Part shown: one piece after another, positions 16,703 through 24,691 of the stretch
Layout of the letters: each line of letters opens with the position of its first letter
How positions within the stretch are numbered: position 1 is the stretch's first letter
Assembly (NCBI GenBank): GCA_031181325.1
Contig: JAPSKX010000007.1
Location: 1-56,791, forward strand
DNA from: Paenibacillus sp.
Lineage (GTDB): Bacteria; Bacillota; Bacilli; Paenibacillales; YIM-B00363
Length of the DNA: 56,791 nt
Direction: 5' to 3'
Program-made: the position numbers and the translations under genes
Notes under the pieces: model-generated
Told to the model about the DNA's origin: nothing
What the model saw: the letters and a program-made list of their open reading frames with translations, nothing else
The model's database searches: none

Positions 16703-17739
16703 AAGGAACGCACTTTCGCTTTCATCGCTAATAGAATCAATAACGGGGCCCCGACGAACGCGGTCACGACGCCGACCTCGAGCTCGCCGGGACTGCCGAC
16801 GACTCTGCCGACCACGTCGGATATCGTTAAGATCGAGGCTCCCGCGAGCGCGGACATCGGAATGAGGTACCGAAGGTCGGGGCCAAGCATCAAGCGTACG
16901 AGATGCGTGGCGAGCAGCCCGACGAAGCCGATCGGTCCCGCGAGCGCCGTCGCCGCCCCGCACAAGAGCACGCCCGCGACGGCGGCGATCAACCGCAGCG
17001 CGCCCGTTCGTACGCCCAGCCCGGTCGCGGCTTCGTCGCCTAAGGCCAACGCGTTGAGCGCGGGGGCCGTGAGGAACGCGAGCAGAATGCCGACGAGCAG
17101 GAACGGGAGGAACGTAACGATGCCGCTCCACTCCGCCGAACCGACGCTTCCCACCTGCCAGAACCGGAACTGATCCATGACGTAGGATCGCGGAAGCAGA
17201 ATCGCGGTGACGAGGGAGGAGAGGGCGGCGCTCGTGGCGGCGCCCGCCAAGACGAGCTTAAGGGGCGTGGCACCGCCACGCCCCATCGAGCCGATTCCGA
17301 ATACGAACACCGCCGTGAGCATCGCTCCAAGCAACGCCAGCCAAATATATTGGCCGGCGGAGCCGATGTGGAGGAACGCGATGCCGCAAACCACGAACAA
17401 GGATGCGCCCGTATTCACGCCCAGGATGCTCGGGTCCGCGATCGGGTTGCGCGTGACGGCTTGCATCAGCGCGCCGGAGACGCCGAGCGCCGCGCCGCAG
17501 CATACACCGAAGACGGTGCGGGAAATCCGCTTGCGAACGATGTCCGCCTCGAAGGTATCGACGCCCGGGTGAAACAGCCCCGCGATCACATCGTCGAATC
17601 GCACCGCCCGCGAGCCGAAGACCAACGAAGCGACGATACATGCGACGAGCAGCGACAGACATAGCGCCAGTATAAGCGGGAAATAGCTCGGGATGTGGAG
17701 TCGCGGCTGCTTCGAATCTGAAACCGACGAACTATTCAT
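16699..17739 (-). CDS. Siderophore ABC transporter permease (FecCD family), first subunit
   Basis: A 346-residue permease of the same family, about ten membrane helices. Seen: RKRISRTVFGVCCGAALGVS, then NPIADPSILGVNTG and GPIGFVGLLATHLVRLMLG, the conserved blocks of FecCD/BtuC proteins. Its start lies 8 nt inside the upstream binding-protein gene, and its stop overlaps the next permease by 4 nt, so all four transporter genes are translationally coupled. It acts in the cytoplasmic membrane in ferric siderophore import. Confidence 0.93.
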   Translation of the reverse strand: MNSSSVSDSKQPRLHIPSYFPLILALCLSLLVACIVASLVFGSRAVRFDDVIAGLFHPGVDTFEADIVRKRISRTVFGVCCGAALGVSGALMQAVTRNPIADPSILGVNTGASLFVVCGIAFLHIGSAGQYIWLALLGAMLTAVFVFGIGSMGRGGATPLKLVLAGAATSAALSSLVTAILLPRSYVMDQFRFWQVGSVGSAEWSGIVTFLPFLLVGILLAFLTAPALNALALGDEAATGLGVRTGALRLIAAVAGVLLCGAATALAGPIGFVGLLATHLVRLMLGPDLRYLIPMSALAGASILTISDVVGRVVGSPGELEVGVVTAFVGAPLLILLAMKAKVRSL

Positions 17740-18838
17740 TGAGTTTCTCGAGAGCTCCTCCGATTAATTCCAGGTACTCGTCGATCGTATAAGCGATCGA
17801 CAGCGGGTTGGGGTTGCCGGATGCCGCGAGCGGCGTGCCGTTGCCGATAAACACGACAGAGCCGCGTTCGATCGCCGGAATCTTGCCGAGCAGCGGATCG
17901 GCTTTCACCGCTTCGAGCAAGGCGTCGTCCCCGTAACCGATCAAGATGTCGGCGTCATACAGGATGTCGGCGTTCTCCGCGCTGATTCGCAGATTGTAGC
18001 CGTTAGGATCCTCGATGGCGTTCAGCACGCTGTCGGGATATACCATGCCGAGCTCGAGCAGGAAGGCGCCGCGAGGGTCCGTGTGCGTATAGATGTTGAT
18101 TTTCGACAGGTCTTTCGCCGAGAAGTTAGCGAAGGCGACTTTCTTGCCCTTCAGCTCCGGATAGGCGCTCGCCTTTTCCTGAATCAACTGCTCGGTGTCC
18201 TTGATCAGCTGTTCGCCTTCCGCCTTCATTCCCATGCCCGTCGCGTTGAAGAGCACTTGCTCGCGCCACGTCGCGACCCACGGGTTGGCCTGGTACGCGA
18301 CGACCGGAGCGATCTGGGTAAGAAGATCGTAATCTTCCTGCGTGATGCCGGAGTACGCCGCGAGGATGACGTCCGGGTCCGCATCCGAGATCGCCTCGAA
18401 ATCGAGACCGTCCGTATCCTGGAACACGTTCGGGTCGCTGACGCCGAGCTCCTCGAGCTTCGCGGCCGTCCAAGGCAGCAGTCCGCTGTCGTCTTGCACG
18501 CCGTAATTCGCCGCCGAGAAGCCTACAGGCACGACGCCGAGCGCGAGAGCGACGTCTTGATTCGCCCATTGAATCGTAACGACGCGTTCCGGCTTGCTCT
18601 CGATCACCGCTTCGCCGAATGCGTGCTTGATCACGATCGGGTATTCCGCGGCGGCTTCTTCGGAAGCGGGGGGTTCCGTTGCGGGCTTATCCGGGCTTGT
18701 CGCCGTCTCGGCGCTTGCCGGGGCGTTCGCGGCGGGAGTCGCATCAGGCGTCTGCGAGGCCGAGCAGCCGACCAGCAGCGCCAACGTTACCGCCGAAATA
18801 AATAGGGTGCGAACAGCGTTGTTGCGAGTTGAGTTCAT
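17732..18838 (-). CDS. Siderophore-binding lipoprotein (FecB/FhuD-like)
   Basis: A 368-residue extracellular lipoprotein. The signal peptide ends with the lipobox LLVGC (Cys25), followed by an Ala/Pro/Thr-rich linker to about residue 65. The periplasmic-binding fold starts at HAFGEAVIESKPERVVTI, the usual FecB/FhuD opening, and continues with DADPDVILAA and DILIGYGDD. Known members capture ferric siderophores and deliver them to the FecCD permeases. Tandem Fur boxes precede the gene. Start support is moderate (AGGATGG). The hydroxamate class is suggested only by the nearby fhuF. Confidence 0.92.
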   Translation of the reverse strand: MNSTRNNAVRTLFISAVTLALLVGCSASQTPDATPAANAPASAETATSPDKPATEPPASEEAAAEYPIVIKHAFGEAVIESKPERVVTIQWANQDVALALGVVPVGFSAANYGVQDDSGLLPWTAAKLEELGVSDPNVFQDTDGLDFEAISDADPDVILAAYSGITQEDYDLLTQIAPVVAYQANPWVATWREQVLFNATGMGMKAEGEQLIKDTEQLIQEKASAYPELKGKKVAFANFSAKDLSKINIYTHTDPRGAFLLELGMVYPDSVLNAIEDPNGYNLRISAENADILYDADILIGYGDDALLEAVKADPLLGKIPAIERGSVVFIGNGTPLAASGNPNPLSIAYTIDEYLELIGGALEKLNE

Positions 18839-18874
18839 TGTGCATACCCATCCTTATGTATGATTTGGTTCATT

Positions 18875-19396
18875 TTACTGATAACGATTATCAATACAAA
18901 TGATAATCACTCTCAACTGGGATGTCAACGAGAAAGTTTCCAAGGGCCGCTCCGCAGCGCGGCGCGGAACGGCCTCGGCCATTCTTTCGAGAAATATCTG
19001 TTTCATCGCCAATATGTCTTTATCAAGCTTACGGTCGGATCGGTCGAATACGAAGAGGTCGCGATCTGCCAACTCGCGAACGAGCTCCGCTAACGCGATA
19101 TGTTGCGTGTGGCCGTATTCTCCCTGCAAGTTATGGGTGACGACCTTCCGGACAGGCTTCCGCGAGAGAAGCCGCGCGAGCTCCGAGCGCAGCCGCGGCC
19201 GATCGAAGTCTCCCTTCCATCGATCCTTGAACGCCCACATCTCGAATTCGGCGTTCACCTCGTTCATGACTTGCGTAAACTCCTTGCGACGCACCTTGTT
19301 ATCGCCGTTCGTTACGCAAACGACGAGCCACCCATCCTCTCGGATGAGCTGGGCGCCGCCGAAGATCGTTTCATCGTCCGGGTGCGCGACGATCAT
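18875..19396 (-). pseudogene. Truncated PIG-L (LmbE-like) deacetylase
   Basis: The frame carries the PIG-L zinc-hydrolase motif AHPDDE close to an ATG at 19396 and the second metal motif in HNLQGEYGHTQH. These enzymes remove acetyl groups from N-acetylglucosamine-type substrates. After about residue 140 the homologous sequence stops, and the tail (QLRVIIICIDNRYQ) is simply the Fur boxes of the neighbouring operon read as protein, so the 3' end is missing. The AGGAGGG ribosome site is 25 nt upstream of the ATG with no other start in frame, so the 5' end also looks disturbed. Probably inactive, though a short active form is not excluded. Confidence 0.55.
18879..18915 (-). promoter_or_regulatory. 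Tandem Fur boxes of the siderophore transporter operon
   Basis: TGATAAC-G-ATTATCA at 18879-18893 is a near-perfect 7-1-7 Fur box, and TGATAATCACTCTCA at 18901-18915 is a weaker second one. On the minus strand TTGAGA and GATAAT, spaced 18 bp, fall within them, so bound Fur would block the promoter. Confidence 0.88.
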
Positions 19397-19874
19397 CAGG
19401 TTATCGTAGCTCGCGGTCTTTCCCTCCTGCGATAGTTTCCTGATAGATGTCAAGAAGACGATGAGTGACGTCGATCGCGCAAGTCGGCCATATCCGTCCG
19501 GTTTCCGACATATCGAATGCGGTCGGACGCCAGAGCACTCCGCCAAAATACTCATTTATATTTACGATGGCAGGGGTCGGCGAGAAACGGCTTGTGACAA
19601 CGCTCGGAACATTTCGGGAGAGCGGATCCTCGGTACCGTCCTTCGGGGATGGGGCGCGTCCCGAGTGAACATAATAGCAACGTAATGGGTTCAAAAATTT
19701 TTTGCAGTTTTTGCCACCGCATCGCGCGACGCGCGTAAATAATGTTACGCGCAAAATATGTGGCGGACGTGCTCGACGGCAAAGATTTCGGTATACTATT
19801 GTTGGACGGGACGATCCATGCTACATAGGTAAGAATGAGTCAATAGCCATCAACGCAGAGAGGGGTATTTCACG
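19397..19874. other. Gene-poor stretch before terC
   Basis: A minus-strand frame from about 19570 to 19401 (ending LLDIYQETIAGGKDRELR) reads like protein and ends just before the PIG-L remnant, but I cannot assign it and it has no clear start. The right half holds a perfect 8-bp dyad GCGCGTAA-ATAATG-TTACGCGC at 19731-19752 and TATACT at about 19792-19797, a possible -10 box for terC. No yybP-ykoY riboswitch signature was found. Confidence 0.45.
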
Positions 19875-20651
19875 TTGGATTCACTTTGGTTGGAGTACGC
19901 ATGGGCATTGTTGATCCTCATCGGGTTGGAGGGATTGCTGTCGGCCGATAACGCGCTCGTATTGGCGGTCATCGCGAAGCATCTGCCGGACGATCAGAAG
20001 AGGAAGGCGATCAATTACGGAATTATTATGGCGTTCGTATTCCGGTTCGCCGCATTATTCGCGATTTCCTTCATTGCGAATGTGTGGCAGGTGCAGGCGA
20101 TCGGCGCGGCTTATCTTCTGTATCTAGGGTTGAAACACATTATTAAAACGAAGTTCGGAAAGAAAAACGAAGCGCCTCAGCAGGAGCTGAAGAAAGAATC
20201 CAAGGGCATGGGCTTCTGGCCGACGGTCGGCAAGATCGCGCTCGCGGACCTCGCCTTCGCGATCGATTCCATCCTCGCCGCGGTCGCGCTCGCGCTCGGG
20301 CTGCCGGATTCGCCGCTCGGCGATTTCGGCGGAATGGACGGCGGTCAGTTTATCGTCGTCGTACTCGGCGGCATCGCCGGTCTGATCTTGATCAAATACG
20401 CGGCGACATGGTTCGTGAAGCTGCTCGCTCAGCGCCCGGCGTTGGAGACGACGGCCTATGCGATCGTCGCTTGGGTTGGCGTCAAGCTTGCGGTCATTAC
20501 GCTTGCGCATGACGATATCGGCGTATTGGATCATCACTTCCCGCATAGTACGGGATGGACGACGGTGTTCTATATCGTTCTGGTCGCGATCGCCCTCATC
20601 GGTTGGTTCGCGCCGAACAAGAAGCCCGAGAAGGCGAACCAAACGCAATAG
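19875..20651 (+). CDS. TerC/YkoY-family membrane protein (probable metal exporter)
   Basis: A 258-residue integral membrane protein with seven or so helices. The signature LEGLLSADNALVLAVIAKHL near residues 14-35 carries the conserved acidic residues of the TerC family. A second acidic membrane motif, ALADLAFAIDSILAAVA, is near 125-140. In B. subtilis YkoY and YceF (TerC homologues) are linked to manganese export and metallation of secreted enzymes. GAGAGGGG precedes the TTG start. It is followed by a strong terminator, so it is a single-gene unit. Manganese transport is inferred from the family. Confidence 0.88.
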   Translation: MDSLWLEYAWALLILIGLEGLLSADNALVLAVIAKHLPDDQKRKAINYGIIMAFVFRFAALFAISFIANVWQVQAIGAAYLLYLGLKHIIKTKFGKKNEAPQQELKKESKGMGFWPTVGKIALADLAFAIDSILAAVALALGLPDSPLGDFGGMDGGQFIVVVLGGIAGLILIKYAATWFVKLLAQRPALETTAYAIVAWVGVKLAVITLAHDDIGVLDHHFPHSTGWTTVFYIVLVAIALIGWFAPNKKPEKANQTQ

Positions 20652-20664
20652 AAAGAGCTTACGT

Positions 20665-20695
20665 AGGAGTCGGATCGGAGATCCGGCTCCTTTTT
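20665..20695 (+). terminator. Rho-independent terminator of terC
   Basis: GGAGTCGGATC and GATCCGGCTCC pair over 11 bp with one G-T pair and a 3-nt loop, followed by TTTTTCT. Confidence 0.88.
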
Positions 20696-20818
20696 CTATG
20701 CAAGTTCACAATACCCGAATCGAATCGTCATAAGTTCGCAATATCGATCTGATAAAGTCTTTCTCGGGGCAAGGCGAGACGCCCGAAATCAAAACGAGAG
20801 GACTTGAACTCAGAACCG

Positions 20819-22282
20819 ATGAAACCCAAATATACGTTGCTCGGTTGGCTCGCGTTCGCAGGCTTGGCATTCGGCATCGCCGGCTGCGACGGCAATACGA
20901 CGACCAATGTCGGAGAGCTCGAATTTACGAACCCGCTCCATATCCCGCCGCTGCTTGCGCCGACGACGGACGAGGACGGAACGAAGCGCTTCAAGCTGAC
21001 GATGCAAACCGGCGTCACGGAGTTCATCGCGGGGAAGCGGACGCCGACGTGGGGCGTCAACGGCTCGTATCTAGGGCCGACGATCCGCGCGGCGCGGGGC
21101 GACCGGGTCGCCGTCGACGTGGAGAATCGCCTGCCGGAGGCTTCGACGATGCATTGGCACGGGATGCGTCTGCCCGCTAAGATGGACGGAGGTCCGCACC
21201 AGATGATCGAGGCGGGGGAGACGTGGAAGCCGCATTGGACGATCGAACAGCCGTCGGCGACGACCTGGTATCATCCGCACTTGCACGAGAAGACGGCGCT
21301 GCATGTGTATCGAGGCGTGGCGGGGCTGTTCCTGATCGAGGACGAGGAGTCCCGGCGGCTGCCCTCGCAGTACGGCGTGGACGACATTCCGCTCATCCTG
21401 CAGGATAAGCTGATCAAGGGCGACGGCACCTTCAACGAAAATGTCGGCCTGACGCCGTTCGGCCTGCTCGGCAATAAAATCCTGGTCAACGGAACGTACG
21501 ACCCGTATCTGGACATCGCCTCGAGCCAGGTGCGCTTCCGGCTGCTGAACGGCTCGAACGCGAGAGCGTACGATATCGGCTTCACGGACGGCCGGTCGTT
21601 CCGGCTCGTCGGGGGCGATGCGGGGCTGCTGCCCGAGCCGATCGAGCTCGACCGCCTCTTGCTCAGCCCGGGAGAGCGCGCGGAGATCGTGGTCGAATTC
21701 CGCCCCGGGGAAGAGACGATCCTGCACAGCTTCTCCGGCGGGGACGGGATCGGGAACGGCGAGTTCGACCTGGTGAAGTTCAAGGCCGCGCCGAGCCTCG
21801 CGCCGGCGAATCCGCTGCCGAGCCGCTTGACTACCGAATCGCTCATCGAGGCGCCGCCCGGCGCGACGGTTCGGAAATTCACGCTGACCACGGAATCCGC
21901 GATCAACGGCAAGGCGATGGACATGAATCGGATCGACGAGGTCGTTCCGGCCGGCGCGCGCGAAATTTGGGAAATCGCGAATCGGGGCTGGGACCATAAC
22001 TTCCACATCCACGACGCCGCCTTCACGGTGCTGGACAAGAACGGGGAGGCGCCCCCGATCTACGAGCGCGGCAGGAAGGATACGGTGTTCATCCCGAACG
22101 GCACGACGGTCCGGCTGGCCGTCGAATTCGGCCGGCATCCCGACCCGGAGACGCCGTACATGTATCATTGCCATCTGCTGTACCACGAGGACAGCGGCAT
22201 GATGGGGCAATTCGTCGTCGTCGAGCCGGGGACCGAAGGGCAAGTATCCCGGCGGCTTACGAACGCCGGTCATAACCATTAG
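20819..22282 (+). CDS. Multicopper oxidase lipoprotein
   Basis: A 487-residue three-cupredoxin-domain oxidase. A lipoprotein signal (MKPKYTLLGW to lipobox IAGC, Cys23) anchors it outside the membrane. The four copper segments are present: HWHG near 111, HPHLH near 150, HNFHIH at 392-397 and HCHLLYHEDSGMM from His450, giving type 1, 2 and 3 copper sites with a Met axial ligand. Relatives (CueO, CotA, SufI-like) oxidise Cu(I), Mn(II), Fe(II) or phenols. ATG 20819 is chosen for the basic n-region; a TTG at 20804 is an alternative. The neighbouring terC may hint at metal handling. Confidence 0.9.
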   Translation: MKPKYTLLGWLAFAGLAFGIAGCDGNTTTNVGELEFTNPLHIPPLLAPTTDEDGTKRFKLTMQTGVTEFIAGKRTPTWGVNGSYLGPTIRAARGDRVAVDVENRLPEASTMHWHGMRLPAKMDGGPHQMIEAGETWKPHWTIEQPSATTWYHPHLHEKTALHVYRGVAGLFLIEDEESRRLPSQYGVDDIPLILQDKLIKGDGTFNENVGLTPFGLLGNKILVNGTYDPYLDIASSQVRFRLLNGSNARAYDIGFTDGRSFRLVGGDAGLLPEPIELDRLLLSPGERAEIVVEFRPGEETILHSFSGGDGIGNGEFDLVKFKAAPSLAPANPLPSRLTTESLIEAPPGATVRKFTLTTESAINGKAMDMNRIDEVVPAGAREIWEIANRGWDHNFHIHDAAFTVLDKNGEAPPIYERGRKDTVFIPNGTTVRLAVEFGRHPDPETPYMYHCHLLYHEDSGMMGQFVVVEPGTEGQVSRRLTNAGHNH

Positions 22283-22291
22283 AATCAGGCG

Positions 22292-22315
22292 GAGGGCACC
22301 CGTAAAGGTGCTCTT
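22292..22315 (+). terminator. Probable terminator hairpin after the multicopper oxidase gene
   Basis: GAGGGCACC and GGTGCTCTT pair over 9 bp with two G-T pairs around a 6-nt loop. The following tract TCGCGC is not T-rich, so efficiency is doubtful. Confidence 0.5.
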
Positions 22316-22395
22316 CGCGCAGGTTCGCAAAAAATATCAAAACGGCGGCGCCGCGGTCGTGTAAAGTAAGTGGAGAAGCGAATGGAGGCGCGGTC

Positions 22396-23216
22396 ATGCA
22401 ATACTCGGATGCGGTAAGCCGGGCGATTCGGTATATCGAGGAACGATTAACGGAAGAACTGCCGATGGAGGAGGTCGCGGCCGCCGCGGGGTATTCCGCC
22501 TACCACTTCCATCGTCTCTTCCAATATGCGGCTCGTTGCTCCGTCGCGGATTATATCCGGAAGCGGAGGCTGACGCACGCGGCGTACGAGCTGTTCCATA
22601 CCGATCGCCGGATCGTCGAGATCGCCGTTCGATACCGATTCGAATCGCAGGAGGCGTTCACCCGCGCCTTCCGAAAGCAGTTCGGCATGCCGCCGGGACG
22701 GTTTCGGAAACAGACGGATCCGAAGGATACCTGGTTCCGGGCGATGGAGAAGAAGCCGTTGGACGATGCCGGTCTTAGGCATCTTCACGCCGGGATTACC
22801 GCGGAACCGAGGATCGTCGCCGAGAAGGAGCGTCGATGCTTGGTCGGAATGGAAATTAGGGGCATTAATTCCCGGGAAATAGAAGGGCTCTGGGAAGCGT
22901 TCCGGCGACGCGACGCGGAGATCGGGGACAAGAAGGCGCCAGATTCGAGGTCGGCGGAACGGGACGGTTGCCCGAAGGCATGGTGCGCAAGACGTTGGCG
23001 CCGACCGTCTATGCCGTGTTCACCCATCGAGGAACGGTCGAACGGCTGCCGGAGACGTTCCAATACATCTACGGCGAGTGGCTGCCGAAGTCGGGGCGAA
23101 GCCGCGCGAACGAGCCGGAGTTCGCCCGATATGACCGCAGGTACCTTGGCCCCGCGAATGGGGCGTCGGTGTTCGAAATTTATATCCCTATCGTAGGAGA
23201 GGAAGAGGCGGAATGA
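22396..23216 (+). pseudogene. AraC-type regulator with GyrI-like domain, disrupted by a frameshift/deletion
   Basis: Residues 1-105 of the first frame are a complete AraC double helix-turn-helix (EEVAAAAGYSAYHFHRLFQY, then EIAVRYRFESQEAFTRAF). A GyrI-like effector domain starts near 135 (IVAEKERRCLVGMEIRGIN) and is lost at about 22940. The domain resumes in another frame from about 22945 (FEVGGTGRLPEGMV, KTLAPTVYAVFTHRG) and ends at 23216. Relatives have roughly 20 residues (the YGVC region) between these parts, so a small deletion with a frame change is likely. DNA binding may survive. The stop overlaps the downstream hydrolase start by 4 nt. Confidence 0.75.
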
Positions 23217-24085
23217 GGTTTGCAGGGTGCAGAGAGGTCGGCGTCGAGGACGCCGCGCGGGGCGTGACGTTCCCGATGACGGTCATGTATCCGACGGAGA
23301 CGCCGGAGAGGCCCGACCGTGTAGGCCCGTACCCTTGCGCGCTCGCGAGAGACGCGGCGCCCGCCGAGGGAACGTATCCGCTCGCGATCGTCTCGCACGG
23401 AACCGGAGGCTCGCCGTTCGTCTATAGGACGTTAGCGGCGCACTTGGCGCGCAGCGGCTTCGTCGTCGGGCTGCCCGAGCATCCGGGCAATAACCGCAAC
23501 GACAACAGCTTGGAGGGGACCGTGCGGAATCTGACCGATCGGCCTAGACACCTGAGCTTGGCCATCGATTGGTTTCGCGAAGACGAGCGCCTGAGGCGGC
23601 ATGTGCGTCCGGACGCCGCGTCGATCATCGGCCATTCGCTCGGCGGATATACCGCCCTGGCGGCGGCCGGCGGCGTGCCGACCTCGTTCGCGCGCGAATC
23701 GCCGGACGGAACGGAGCGGGTCATCGAGGCGAGGCCGGACCCGAGAATTCGAGCCTTGGCGCTGCTGGCGCCGGCGACGGTGTGGTTCCGCGCCGAAGGC
23801 GCCCTGCGCGCGGTGGACGTGCCCATCCTGATGCTGGATGCGGAGAAAGACCCGTATACGCCGCCGTTCCACGCGCAGATCGTTCTCGGGGGCGTTGCCG
23901 ATCCGGCGAAGGTCCGGTATCGAACGGTGGAGAATGCCGGGCATTACTCCTTCTTAAGTCCGTTCCCCGAGGCGATGATCGCCCCGTCCTTCCTGCCGTC
24001 GCAAGATCCGCCCGGCTTCGACCGCGAGCGGTTCCATACAGAGCTGAATGCGGAAGTCGCGGAGTTCCTGCTCCGCCATGGGTAG
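23213..24085 (+). CDS. Alpha/beta hydrolase (dienelactone hydrolase/PAF-acetylhydrolase-like)
   Basis: A 290-residue soluble hydrolase. Seen: an oxyanion segment IVSHGTGGSPF near 63, the nucleophile elbow GHSLGG with Ser near 142, an acid in ILMLDAEKDPYTPP and the C-terminal His in ENAGHYSF. The opening (YPTETPERPD) resembles predicted dienelactone hydrolase/acetylhydrolase proteins. The ATG overlaps the stop of the broken AraC regulator by 4 nt (ATGA), so the two formed an operon and the regulator may once have controlled this gene. The substrate is unknown. Confidence 0.85.
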   Translation: MRFAGCREVGVEDAARGVTFPMTVMYPTETPERPDRVGPYPCALARDAAPAEGTYPLAIVSHGTGGSPFVYRTLAAHLARSGFVVGLPEHPGNNRNDNSLEGTVRNLTDRPRHLSLAIDWFREDERLRRHVRPDAASIIGHSLGGYTALAAAGGVPTSFARESPDGTERVIEARPDPRIRALALLAPATVWFRAEGALRAVDVPILMLDAEKDPYTPPFHAQIVLGGVADPAKVRYRTVENAGHYSFLSPFPEAMIAPSFLPSQDPPGFDRERFHTELNAEVAEFLLRHG

Positions 24086-24141
24086 TCGTTTGCGTTCTTC
24101 CCTCCAAGAAATTATAGTAAGCGAAGAGGGAGTGAACAGCG

Positions 24142-24498
24142 ATGATTCAAATTACGGTACCGACGCCGGATGTGACGATAACGAAGCAGACGGCACCTAA
24201 GGAAAGCAACATATACGGGTTTACAGAGTTTCATCTGATTCCGAGAGACAAGCCCGGGATCTTCATGTTCTACAACGACCGGGGAGAATTGTTGTACGCC
24301 GGGAAAGCGCGGAAGCTGCGCCCTAGAATCAAGAGGCACTTCGAAGACACGGTATCCGACATGAAGGAGCACCGGGACGAGGTAACGAAGATCGAGGTTT
24401 GCGTCGTGGAGGACCCCGTCCATCGGGATATCTATGAGACGTACATCGTCAATACCGGCAGAGCGAAGTACAATACGGACAAGGTGTTCTATAAGTAA
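24142..24498 (+). CDS. Stand-alone GIY-YIG domain protein (UvrC N-terminal-like)
   Basis: A 118-residue protein made almost only of a GIY-YIG nuclease domain. The first strand reads GIFMFYN (near 39) and the second LLYAGKARKLRPRIKRHFED (near 51), in which Tyr and the basic helix match UvrC. A conserved Glu is available in YETYIVNTG, followed by KYNTDK, another UvrC-like element. No helix-hairpin-helix or second nuclease domain follows, unlike UvrC. AGAGGGAG precedes the ATG. It lies just before the ParM-like gene, separated by a hairpin. Whether it cuts DNA is unknown. Confidence 0.82.
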   Translation: MIQITVPTPDVTITKQTAPKESNIYGFTEFHLIPRDKPGIFMFYNDRGELLYAGKARKLRPRIKRHFEDTVSDMKEHRDEVTKIEVCVVEDPVHRDIYETYIVNTGRAKYNTDKVFYK

Positions 24499-24507
24499 CA
24501 GCGCAGG

Positions 24508-24558
24508 AGGGGCCGTCCCAGGAAGTCACGTTGATCGTGGCTCGGGGGCGGCCCTTCT
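24508..24558 (+). terminator. Long GC-rich hairpin after the GIY-YIG gene
   Basis: GGGCCGTCCC and GGGGGCGGCCC flank an inner CACG/CGTG stem. Only TTCTC follows, so terminator function is moderate. Confidence 0.5.
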
Positions 24559-24635
24559 CGCATATGACCGGTTTTCGACCATAGGTCATTAGATGGGACA
24601 TGGCCGGTTGGGTACATTAGCGGATTTCAAATAAC

Positions 24636-24657
24636 ACCGAGTATGGCAAAGTAATAC
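24636..24657 (+). repeat. Upstream copy of the 10-bp parC-like units
   Basis: Two adjacent 10-bp units, ACCGAGTATG and GCAAAGTAAT, match the RC..RG.A.T pattern of the array at 26431-26560. They lie about 35 bp before parM and overlap the probable promoter, as the parC repeats of plasmid R1 flank its promoter. ParR-mediated autorepression is inferred. Confidence 0.55.
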
Positions 24658-24691
24658 TAGTTCCATTTTACAATTTAGGAGGAGGTATACC

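Noticed and set aside
19690..19874. yybP-ykoY manganese riboswitch upstream of terC
   Set aside because: The conserved GGGGAGUA and internal-loop sequences are not found.
21071..22330. 419-codon minus-strand frame opposite the multicopper oxidase
   Set aside because: Copper motifs are on the plus strand; the antisense frame has no recognisable domain.
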